Shown one piece after another: positions 1-5,477 of a stretch of 5,477 bases of DNA. The notes under the pieces are model-generated. The model ran no database searches, was not told the origin of the DNA, and was given only the letters and a program-made list of their open reading frames with translations. Within the stretch, counting starts at the first letter, position 1. Each line of letters opens with the position of its first letter. Source of the DNA: Allobrachymonas sp. (GTDB lineage Bacteria; Pseudomonadota; Gammaproteobacteria; Burkholderiales; Burkholderiaceae_C); assembly GCA_030538335.1 (NCBI GenBank), contig JAUNUE010000027.1, positions 1 to 5,477 of the forward strand, given 5' to 3'. The translations under genes were made by a program, and so were the position numbers.

Positions 1-2
1 AT

Positions 3-452
3 GGGCTGGCCTTTTCGGTTAAACCCGGCGTGGATATACCTCCCTCCTTGCGCAATATGTACCAGGAACTGGCGCAGGACATTGACGGGTTTGTGCGGCC
101 GCGCCATGGGCATCTGGAAGGCTGGGCGCAGCAAGGCGTGCTGCTGCTCAACACCGTGCTCACCGTGCAGGCGGGGCAGGCGCATTCGCACGCGCAATGG
201 GGCTGGGAGACCTTTACCGACCGCGTGGTGGCGCAGCTTAATGCGCATCGCGATGGATTGGTGTTCATGCTATGGGGCAGCCATGCGCAAAAAAAAGGCG
301 CCATCGTTGACCGGCAGCGCCACCTGGTGCTGACCGCGCCCCACCCTTCCCCGCTTTCAGCGAGCCGGGGGTTTTTTGGCTGCAGGCATTTCTCGAAGGC
401 CAATGCCTACCTGAAGCAGCAGGGCCAGCAGGAAATCAACTGGCAGGTTTGA
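3..452 (+). CDS. ung: Uracil-DNA glycosylase, 3' part (5' end outside window)
   Basis: Family 1 uracil-DNA glycosylase removes uracil from DNA, the first step of base excision repair, in the cytoplasm. The gene enters the window in frame 3, and 149 C-terminal residues are present. Visible motifs are LLNTVLTV (with Asn at visible residue 50), GWETFTD, LLWGSHAQKKG-like FMLWGSHAQKKG, and the DNA-intercalation loop HPSPLS (His at visible residue 114). If the first visible Gly is set to E. coli Ung residue 74 (recalled sequence), these fall on Asn123, His187 and Leu191 with no gaps, so the catalytic C-terminal half is intact. The water-activating Asp of GQDPYH lies upstream of the window and cannot be checked. 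The protein ends in INWQV, a few residues shorter than E. coli Ung. The in-frame ATG at position 1 belongs to another frame and is not the start. The 3' end overlaps aat by 17 bp, tail to tail. Confidence 0.97.
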   Translation, partial: GLAFSVKPGVDIPPSLRNMYQELAQDIDGFVRPRHGHLEGWAQQGVLLLNTVLTVQAGQAHSHAQWGWETFTDRVVAQLNAHRDGLVFMLWGSHAQKKGAIVDRQRHLVLTAPHPSPLSASRGFFGCRHFSKANAYLKQQGQQEINWQV

Positions 453-1185
453 CGAGCTGATCCCATAAACCATGATCAAACCGCCAGTCCATCGCTGGCA
501 AGTGCTGCGTGCGACGGATGGACGCGAGAAATTCAGCACGCGGCACCGGCGCTGCGCCCAGGCTGGCCAGGTGCGCCGTTTCCTGCTGGCAATCGATCAT
601 CTCCACGCCATGCGCACGGCACAGGCTGACCAAGGCTACCAATGCGAGTTTGCTGGCATTGCTTTGCCGGGCAAACATGCTTTCGCCAAACACGGCACGC
701 CCCAAAGCCACCACATACAGGCCGCCCACCAGTTCACCACCGATCCAGGTTTCCACGCTGTGTGCCAAACCCCGGTAATGGAGATCAACATAGGCGTTAA
801 TCAGATCCTCATGAATCCAGGTGCCCGAATGGCCTGTACGTGGCTCAGCGCAGGCACGGATGACGGCTTCAAACGCCGTATCCATGGCGATGTGTGCATC
901 GCTGCGCTGGCGAAACTGGCGCAGCGTGCGACGCAAGGAATCGTGCAGACGAAACTGTGCGGGTTGCAGCACCATGCGCGGGTTGGTGCTCCACCACAGC
1001 AGTGGTTCGCCTTCGCTGGACCAGGGAAAGATGCCTTGCGCATAGGCAGCCGCAAGCGTATCAGCATCAAGCACACCGCCTGCAGCCAGTAGCCCTGGGA
1101 AGGGGCTGTCGGCATCCAGCGCCGATTCAGGCGGGGGGAAGACTTCGTGCGGCTGGAGCCAGGGCAGCGATCTTTCAGCCGTCAT
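436..1185 (-). CDS. aat: Leucyl/phenylalanyl-tRNA-protein transferase
   Basis: Cytoplasmic L/F-transferase moves Leu or Phe from aminoacyl-tRNA to the N-terminal Lys or Arg of proteins, creating an N-degron read by ClpS and ClpAP. The product is 249 residues, close to the 234 of E. coli. Family motifs appear in order: GIFPW (51-55), PLLWWSTNPR (61-70), GTWIHEDLI (121-129), AHSVETW (141-147), LVGGLY (152-157), GESMFA (167-172), NASK (176-179) and IDCQ (197-200). Asp198 and Gln200 match the catalytic E. coli Asp186/Gln188 pair, and Glu168 matches Glu156. One oddity: the residue after LVGGLY is Val158, where Gly is usual. The ATG at 1183-1185 has a perfect AGGAGG eight bases upstream. The gene lies 22 nt downstream of the SulP transporter on the same strand, and its 3' end overlaps ung. 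No ate/bpt arginyl-transferase homologue, a frequent neighbour in related bacteria, is seen on either side. Confidence 0.97.
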   Translation of the reverse strand: MTAERSLPWLQPHEVFPPPESALDADSPFPGLLAAGGVLDADTLAAAYAQGIFPWSSEGEPLLWWSTNPRMVLQPAQFRLHDSLRRTLRQFRQRSDAHIAMDTAFEAVIRACAEPRTGHSGTWIHEDLINAYVDLHYRGLAHSVETWIGGELVGGLYVVALGRAVFGESMFARQSNASKLALVALVSLCRAHGVEMIDCQQETAHLASLGAAPVPRAEFLASIRRTQHLPAMDWRFDHGLWDQLVKPAS

Positions 1186-1193
1186 ATGCCCAG

Positions 1194-1199
1194 CCTCCT
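1194..1199 (-). promoter_or_regulatory. Strong ribosome binding site of aat
   Basis: On the minus strand the sequence reads AGGAGG, a full anti-16S match, with eight bases (1186-1193) before the ATG of aat. It lies inside the 22-nt gap after the transporter stop codon. This fixes the aat start and suggests efficient initiation, possibly helped by ribosomes finishing the upstream gene. Confidence 0.85.
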
Positions 1200-1213
1200 G
1201 CCTGCCGTCAGGC
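1200..1213 (-). other. Small hairpin over the transporter stop codon, beside the aat RBS
   Basis: In minus-strand RNA the sequence GCCUG-ACGG-CAGGC can form a 5-bp stem with a 4-base loop. The transporter UGA (1210-1208) spans the last bases of the 5' arm and the first base of the loop, and the aat AGGAGG starts at the very next base after the 3' arm. There is no U-tract, so it is not a terminator. A terminating ribosome would melt it, which would fit translational coupling, but a stem this short can also occur by chance. Confidence 0.35.
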
Positions 1214-3001
1214 GGTGCCTGTCGGCTCCATCAGCTCCAGACCCTTGTCAACAGCCTGTGCCAAGGTGTCGGTAATGTGCAGATCAGTCAGCAGCGCCAG
1301 ACCGACACGGCGCGCCTTGCTCAGCGGCTGCTCTTTCAGGCCGCAAAGCACCACATCGATTTTCTGCTTCTGGCTGTTGACGATGAGCTGCTCCAGCTCT
1401 TCCATGCCGGAAGAGTCGATATAGAGCAGGTTGCTGAAATCAATGACGAGTACGCGCTTGGGCAGGTCGTCCTGGATGTCTTCGAGCAACTGCACCGAGC
1501 CGAAAAACAGTGCACCATGCAGTTGCCACACGCGCATGAGCTTGGTATCCCAACGGGGCAAGCCCCTGGTGGCACTGTTGACGACCACCACTTCGGCATT
1601 GCCGGTTTCTTGTGCCGTGGTTGCCGATACTTCTGTGCCAGCCGCTGCCACAGGCGTATCTGCTTGCGGCACCAGTTTTTTGGCCATGGAAAGTTTGGAG
1701 ATGTGGTACAGGAAGGTCAGCAGGGATGCCACCAGGCCCACCTCCACCGCCACCGTCAGGTCAAAAATTACCGTGAGCAGAAACACCGTTACCAGGATGA
1801 TGCGGTAGGGCACGGTGTGGTTACGCAGGTGGGCAAATTCGCGCCACTCGCCCATGTTCCAGGCCACAAACACCAGAATAGCCGCCAGCGTGGGCAGCGG
1901 CACCATCACCGCCAGCGGCGCGGCCACCAACACCACCAACAGCAAGGCAAGGGCGTGCACGATGCCCGCCACGGGGCTGGTGGCGCCGCTCTTGATATTG
2001 GTCACGGTACGCGCAATGGTGCCCGTAGCCGGCATGCCGCCAAAGAACGAGGTGACCAGGTTGGCGACGCCCTGCGCCATCAGTTCCTGGTTGGGGTCGT
2101 GGCGTTCGCCATCGCCCATCATGCTGTCGGCCACGCGTGCGCACAACAGCGATTCAATCGCACCCAGCAGCGCCAGCGTAAAGGCGGGCATGAGCAGGAA
2201 GCGGATGCTGTCCCAGTGCAATTCAGGCAGCGTGAACTTGGGCAAGGTGGACGGGATGCCGCCAAAACGGCTGCCGATGGTTTCTACATCCAGCCCCAGC
2301 ACGTTTACAGCAATGCTGGTAAGAATCAACGCCACGATGGAGCCGGGAATGACGGTGAGCTTGCCGTGAAACAACAAGCGGTGCTTGAGCAGGCTGGGCG
2401 TAAAGTATTGCCAGACAATGATGATGGCAAGCGATGCGCAGGCAATCGCTACCGCAGAGGGATTGATGGTGTGGATATGGGTGAACAGCGCATGCAGCAC
2501 GCCAAAAAATTCAGCAGGCATTTTCTCGATCTTCATGCCCATGAAATCCTTGAGTTGCGACAGGCCAATCAACACTGCAATGCCATTGGTAAAGCCGATC
2601 ACCACCGCCACGGGGATGAAGCGCACCAGCGAACCCAGGCGAAAGCGTCCCATCAAGAACAGGAACACGCCCGAGATGGCAACAGCAATGATCAAACCCG
2701 AAACCTGGTAGCGCGCCACAATGCCATACACAATGACGATGAAAGCGCCCGCCGGGCCGCCAATCTGCACCTTGCTGCCACCCAGCAGCGAGATCAGAAA
2801 ACCGGCAATGATGGCGGTAAAGATGCCCACTTCGGGCTTCAAACCGCTGGCAATGGCAAAGGCCATGGCCAGGGGCAATGCCACCACCCCGACCGTCAGG
2901 CCCGCGGTAACGTCCTTGACCAGTTTTTCTTTGGAATACCCCCGCATCGACTGCAGGAAATTGGGCTTGAACTCCAGGAAAGAAGTGAGCAACTGTTGCA
3001 T
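1208..3001 (-). CDS. SulP-family anion transporter with STAS domain (DauA-like)
   Basis: Predicted inner-membrane carrier of the SulP/SLC26 family, whose members move sulfate, bicarbonate or C4-dicarboxylates such as succinate; the substrate here cannot be read from sequence. The product is 597 residues, normal for the family. The N-terminal part carries the signature VTAGLTVGVVALPLAMAFAI (31-50), then GGPAGAFIVI (81-90), with roughly a dozen hydrophobic segments up to about 432. A strongly conserved stretch includes HDPNQELMAQG (301-311) and GGMPATGTIARTVTNIKSGAT (321-341). An Ala/Thr-rich linker (about 445-480) leads to a cytoplasmic STAS domain (about 487-590) with DSSG at 529-532; Ser531 aligns with the phosphorylated Ser of SpoIIAA. 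The ATG at 3001 was chosen because the family N-terminus (MQQLL, then about 29 residues before the first helix) starts there; the frame is open to 3169 but those extra residues look random. The RBS is weak (CAGG, 8 nt away). It is followed closely by aat. Confidence 0.93.
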   Translation of the reverse strand: MQQLLTSFLEFKPNFLQSMRGYSKEKLVKDVTAGLTVGVVALPLAMAFAIASGLKPEVGIFTAIIAGFLISLLGGSKVQIGGPAGAFIVIVYGIVARYQVSGLIIAVAISGVFLFLMGRFRLGSLVRFIPVAVVIGFTNGIAVLIGLSQLKDFMGMKIEKMPAEFFGVLHALFTHIHTINPSAVAIACASLAIIIVWQYFTPSLLKHRLLFHGKLTVIPGSIVALILTSIAVNVLGLDVETIGSRFGGIPSTLPKFTLPELHWDSIRFLLMPAFTLALLGAIESLLCARVADSMMGDGERHDPNQELMAQGVANLVTSFFGGMPATGTIARTVTNIKSGATSPVAGIVHALALLLVVLVAAPLAVMVPLPTLAAILVFVAWNMGEWREFAHLRNHTVPYRIILVTVFLLTVIFDLTVAVEVGLVASLLTFLYHISKLSMAKKLVPQADTPVAAAGTEVSATTAQETGNAEVVVVNSATRGLPRWDTKLMRVWQLHGALFFGSVQLLEDIQDDLPKRVLVIDFSNLLYIDSSGMEELEQLIVNSQKQKIDVVLCGLKEQPLSKARRVGLALLTDLHITDTLAQAVDKGLELMEPTGTA

Positions 3002-3062
3002 GGTGTATGCCTGTAGCGACGGCCTGTTTTCGCTTTTGTTTTGCCGTGCGCAAAAAGAGCTT

Positions 3063-3091
3063 ATTTTAACGCCTGCTTGCAAGAGGCTGAA
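3063..3091 (-). promoter_or_regulatory. Candidate sigma-70 promoter for the SulP-aat unit
   Basis: On the minus strand TAAAAT (3068-3063) is a 5/6 match to the -10 box, and TTCAGC (3091-3086) lies 17 bases upstream as a poor -35 (3/6). This would start transcription roughly 50 nt before the transporter ATG. A second -10-like element, TACTAT (3100-3095), is nearby but has no good -35 at normal spacing. It is a pattern match only; either box, or neither, may be used. Confidence 0.3.
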
Positions 3092-3164
3092 TTCATAGTA
3101 TCTTAACTTGCAGGCCGAGTGTCCGTTTTTCGATACTGATACCGCAAACAGGACGCGCATAAGG

Positions 3165-3174
3165 GGCATATGCC
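3165..3174. repeat. 10-bp perfect palindrome GGCATATGCC
   Basis: A perfect palindrome lies in the middle of the divergent intergenic region, about 160 bp from the transporter start and 135 bp from pilU. It could be half of an operator or chance; the base pair on either side does not extend the symmetry and I see no second copy in the intergenic region. Confidence 0.4.
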
Positions 3175-3297
3175 ACGACTCGGCTGGATGGGCATGGAAA
3201 CGCCTGCCCGATTCGTGCCAATTTCTGCCAGAATAAGGTACAAGTTCACAGTGAAACAGCGGTTTTCGCTGGTGACAGACACCCTTACTTTCGTTTC

Positions 3298-3302
3298 AGG
3301 AA
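3298..3302 (+). promoter_or_regulatory. Ribosome binding site of pilU
   Basis: AGGAA precedes the ATG at 3310 by seven bases, an ideal distance. This favours the ATG at 3310 over the in-frame ATGs at 3319 and 3328. Confidence 0.75.
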
Positions 3303-3309
3303 TTTCAAC

Positions 3310-4470
3310 ATGGCAACCATGGGCAATATGGAGCGCGTGCTGCGCTTGATGGCTGAAAAATCGGCGTCCGACGTATTCATTTCTGCCAACGCGCCGGTGC
3401 TGATCAAGATCAACGGCAATACCGTGCCCGTCAACCCCCAGTTGATGACGGCTGATACCTGCCTGATGTTGCTGCGCGAAATGCTCACCGACGCGCAAAT
3501 CAACGAACTGACCGAAAAAGGGGAAATGAACACCTCTTTTGCCCTGCCTGAAATTGGCAACTTCCGCATCAGCGCCATGCGCCAGCGCGGCACTTATGCG
3601 GCAGTGGTGCGCTACATTCCGATCACGATACCGGCGCTGGAGCAATTGCACCTGCCCACAAAAACCCTGAGCGAACTCGTGATGCGCCAACGCGGCCTGA
3701 TCCTGATGGTGGGCGCCACCGGCTCGGGCAAAAGCACCTCGCTGGCGGCCATGCTCGATTACCGCAACGAGCACAAGGTCAGCCACATGCTGACAATTGA
3801 AGACCCGATCGAATTCATTTTTGCCAACAAGCGCAGCATCATCAACCAGCGCGAGATCGGCACCGATACCGCCAACCGCCAGGTCGCACTGAAAAACGCC
3901 ATGCGCCAGGCGCCCGATGTGATTCTGGTGGGCGAAATCCGCGACCGCGACACCATGTCGGCCGCGCTGGCCTATGCGCAATCAGGCCACCTGTGCATGG
4001 CCACGCTGCACGCCAGCAACAGCTACCAGGCGCTCAACCGCATTCTGACTTTTTATCCAGAGGAAGTACGCCCTACCCTGCTCGGTGACCTGGCCTCGTC
4101 CATGGCGGCCATCATTTCGCAGCGCCTGCTGCGCACGGTAGACGGCAAGCGCATTCCGGCCTGCGAAATCCTGCTCAACTCCAAGCTGGTGTCTGAACTG
4201 GTTGAAAACGGCGACTTCATGGGTGTGAAAGAAGCCATGAGCAAATCGATGACCGAAGGCTCGCAAACCTTTGAAGAAGACATTGCGCGCCTGATCATGG
4301 CAGGCACGGTATCGCGTGACGAAGGCCTGGTGCATGCCGACTCGGCTACCAACCTGATGTGGCGTTTGCAAAACACGGCGCCGGTATCGAAAAAAACCGA
4401 TACGCCTTCGGCCGCCACACACAGCGCAGAACCTTCGTTCTCCGAAATCACGCTGGATATGGGCGACTGA
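3310..4470 (+). CDS. pilU: Type IV pilus retraction ATPase PilU
   Basis: PilT/PilU-family hexameric motor ATPase, acting at the cytoplasmic base of the type IV pilus, where PilU assists PilT in pulling pilin out of the fibre for twitching, adhesion or DNA uptake. The product is 386 residues. An N-terminal PAS-like part (1-105) carries ASDVFISANAPV. The RecA-like core has the Walker A GATGSGKST (135-143), Asp box TIEDPIEF (162-169), Walker B DVILVGEIRDRDT (203-215) and His box HLCMATLHASN (227-237). The residues GHLCMATLHA and EILLNSKLVSELVENGDF are PilU-like, and the AIRLR retraction motif of PilT is not seen; the variable tail (about 357-386) ends with PSFSEITLDMGD. All ATPase residues are present. 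pilT normally sits just upstream of pilU, but here the upstream neighbour is the divergent SulP gene. prmB follows after 43 nt, probably co-transcribed. A stand-alone PilT-like paralogue is the main alternative. Confidence 0.92.
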   Translation: MATMGNMERVLRLMAEKSASDVFISANAPVLIKINGNTVPVNPQLMTADTCLMLLREMLTDAQINELTEKGEMNTSFALPEIGNFRISAMRQRGTYAAVVRYIPITIPALEQLHLPTKTLSELVMRQRGLILMVGATGSGKSTSLAAMLDYRNEHKVSHMLTIEDPIEFIFANKRSIINQREIGTDTANRQVALKNAMRQAPDVILVGEIRDRDTMSAALAYAQSGHLCMATLHASNSYQALNRILTFYPEEVRPTLLGDLASSMAAIISQRLLRTVDGKRIPACEILLNSKLVSELVENGDFMGVKEAMSKSMTEGSQTFEEDIARLIMAGTVSRDEGLVHADSATNLMWRLQNTAPVSKKTDTPSAATHSAEPSFSEITLDMGD

Positions 4471-4513
4471 ACGGGCGTTTCGCCGTACAGAACTTTTCAG
4501 GTATTCACACGCT

Positions 4514-5401
4514 TTGACTTCACCCGCGCCGCCCCATTCGCCCTTGCGCACCCTGGTTGAACAGCAAGCCCGGCGGCTGGATCAGGCAGGCGTGGCGTTC
4601 GGGCACGGTACCCACAATGCCTTTGACGAAGCCGCCTGGCTGGTGTTGTGGCGCTTGGGTCTGCCGCTTGATAGCGACCTGGATGATCCCGCCCTGCCCG
4701 CGCCAGATGCTGCGCAAATCATGGCCGTTGCCGCTCTGATCGACGAGCGCATCGCCAGCCGCAAGCCTGCGGCTTACCTCACGCGCGAAGCCTGGCTGCA
4801 AGGCGTGCCGTTTTATGTGGACGAGCGCACCATCGTGCCGCGCAGCCTCATTGCCGAGCCGCTGGCCGAAGGCGCCATCGATGATTTGCTCGGTTACGAG
4901 CCTGCGCAGGTGCTGGATTTGTGCACCGGCAATGGCAGCCTCGCGGTGCTCGCCGCGCTGGCCTGGCCCCAGGCGCATGTGGATGCGGCAGACATTTCGC
5001 CCGACGCATTGGCTGTAGCAGCCATCAATGTGGACCAACACGGCTTGCAAGAACGCATTCGCCTGATCGAATCCGACGGTTTGGCCCAATGCCAAGGCCC
5101 CTATGACCTGATCCTGTGCAACCCGCCGTATGTCAATGCCGCCAGCATGGCTGCCCTGCCCGCTGAATTCAAGGCCGAACCTGCACTTGCCCTGGCTGGT
5201 GGCGAAGACGGCATGGATTTTGTGCGCAGCTTGCTGCGCCAGGCCTCCAGTTGCCTGCATCCCGAAGGGGTGCTGGTGCTGGAGATTGGGCACGAAGCCG
5301 CGCATTTCGAATCGGCCTTTCCCGAATTGCAACCCGTGTGGCTGATCACCAGCGCGGGCGACGAGCAGGTCTTGTTGCTGCGGGCCAGTGATCTGGATTA
5401 G
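4514..5401 (+). CDS. prmB: Ribosomal protein uL3 (L3) N5-glutamine methyltransferase
   Basis: PrmB uses S-adenosylmethionine to methylate the side chain of a conserved Gln in ribosomal protein L3 in the cytoplasm. The product is 295 residues (E. coli about 310). The N-terminal helical recognition part contains FGHGTHNAFDEAAWLVL (29-45), KPAAYLTREAWLQG (84-97) and FYVDERTIVPRS (100-111), which are PrmB rather than PrmC or HemK features. The SAM-binding motif I is VLDLCTGNGSLAV (133-145), the acidic strand end is DAADIS (157-162), and the catalytic NPPY is at 203-206. EPALALAGGEDGMDF (222-236) is also family-typical. The likely start is TTG at 4514: there is no ATG or GTG before residue 27, and the family N-terminus needs about 25 residues before FGHG. 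The RBS is poor (AGG at 4499-4501, 12 nt away). A TTG at 4544 is the alternative. It probably shares a transcript with pilU. Confidence 0.94.
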   Translation: MTSPAPPHSPLRTLVEQQARRLDQAGVAFGHGTHNAFDEAAWLVLWRLGLPLDSDLDDPALPAPDAAQIMAVAALIDERIASRKPAAYLTREAWLQGVPFYVDERTIVPRSLIAEPLAEGAIDDLLGYEPAQVLDLCTGNGSLAVLAALAWPQAHVDAADISPDALAVAAINVDQHGLQERIRLIESDGLAQCQGPYDLILCNPPYVNAASMAALPAEFKAEPALALAGGEDGMDFVRSLLRQASSCLHPEGVLVLEIGHEAAHFESAFPELQPVWLITSAGDEQVLLLRASDLD

Positions 5402-5410
5402 ACGCAAAAA

Positions 5411-5476
5411 TCAAGGCATTTGCTGCACCATGCGCCGCAGCCGCGCCAGCCCGGTGTCGCGAGCCGCGCCATCGCC
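5411..5476 (-). CDS. Possible 3' end of an unrecognised gene (partial)
   Basis: Reading the minus strand from the window edge, one frame gives 21 residues and a TGA at 5413-5411. The end reads LARLRRMVQQMP, an amphipathic, Arg-rich C-terminus with G/C at most third positions, as in the neighbours. It is convergent with prmB, separated by nine bases. The piece is too short for family recognition; another frame could be the real one, or the stretch may be non-coding. Confidence 0.35.
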   Translation of the reverse strand, partial: GDGAARDTGLARLRRMVQQMP

Positions 5477-5477
5477 T

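Larger units (their letters stand above)
3002..3309. other. Divergent intergenic region between SulP gene and pilU
   Basis: This 308-bp stretch has no convincing gene. It is more AT-rich in parts than its surroundings, notably around 3050-3070 and 3090-3110. It must carry the control signals of two divergent genes. I find a weak promoter-like pair for the transporter, a 10-bp palindrome (3165-3174), a loose imperfect repeat pair GTCC-GTTT (3121-3128) and AAACAGGAC (3147-3155), and the pilU ribosome binding site. A minus-strand reading frame covers the region up to 3981 but it mostly mirrors pilU and has no coding character. No tRNA, riboswitch or terminator is apparent. Confidence 0.7.

Noticed and set aside
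1..333. Frame-1 open frame beginning with ATG at the first base
   Set aside because: It overlaps the ung reading in another frame, is rich in Arg, Cys and Trp, and shows no domain; ung residues align without gaps in frame 3.
1277..3016. A 579-codon plus-strand open frame antisense to the SulP gene
   Set aside because: The translation is rich in His, Gln and Arg without hydrophobic core or motifs, as expected from the complement of a GC-rich membrane protein gene. The minus-strand SulP reading is unmistakable.
3002..3169. N-terminal extension of the SulP protein to an ATG at 3169
   Set aside because: The extra 56 residues have no similarity to the family N-terminus, cross AT-rich intergenic DNA with promoter-like boxes, and the family-typical start at 3001 is available.
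3189..3204. Sigma-54-like promoter for pilU (GG-N10-GC spacing)
   Set aside because: GG at 3190-3191 and GC at 3202-3203 have the right spacing, but the surrounding bases match the -24 and -12 consensus poorly.
4471..4486. Possible terminator between pilU and prmB
   Set aside because: The stem around GGCG-TTT-CGCC is only 4 bp before a bulge and is not followed by a U-tract, so it is unlikely to stop transcription.
4520..5407. A 295-codon minus-strand frame nearly matching the extent of prmB
   Set aside because: It is the mirror of a codon-biased gene. The plus-strand PrmB has all family motifs; the mirror has none I recognise.

Overview
The window looks like ordinary chromosomal DNA from a GC-rich betaproteobacterium, probably of the order Burkholderiales. 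That placement is an inference from the proteins: Ung, Aat, a DauA-like SulP carrier, PilU and PrmB all read as betaproteobacterial/gammaproteobacterial versions, and codon third positions are G/C-rich. No insertion sequence, integrase, CRISPR array, tRNA or rRNA is visible. I see no new multi-gene system; the points of interest are small and concern gene order, start codons, overlaps and one substituted motif residue.

Left part (1-3001). The 3' two thirds of ung (uracil-DNA glycosylase) enter on the + strand and end inside the 3' end of aat (leucyl/phenylalanyl-tRNA-protein transferase), which runs the other way; the two coding regions share 17 bp tail to tail. Upstream of aat, on the same minus strand, lies a 597-residue SulP-family anion transporter with a C-terminal STAS domain. 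Only 22 nt separate the transporter stop from the aat start, so the two are probably one transcription unit.

Middle (3002-3309). A gene-free stretch of about 300 bp separates the divergent transporter and pilU. It should hold both promoters. I can point to a weak sigma-70-like candidate for the transporter, a 10-bp palindrome and a clear ribosome binding site for pilU.

Right part (3310-5477). pilU (type IV pilus retraction ATPase) is followed 43 nt later by prmB (ribosomal protein uL3 glutamine methyltransferase), which appears to start with TTG. Nine bases after prmB, a short minus-strand reading frame runs off the window and may be the 3' end of an unrecognised gene. pilT, the usual partner of pilU, is not in the window.

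Functionally the genes are a mix: DNA repair (ung), N-end rule protein tagging (aat), anion uptake (SulP), pilus retraction (pilU) and ribosomal protein modification (prmB). Apart from the two likely co-transcribed pairs, nothing suggests a shared pathway.
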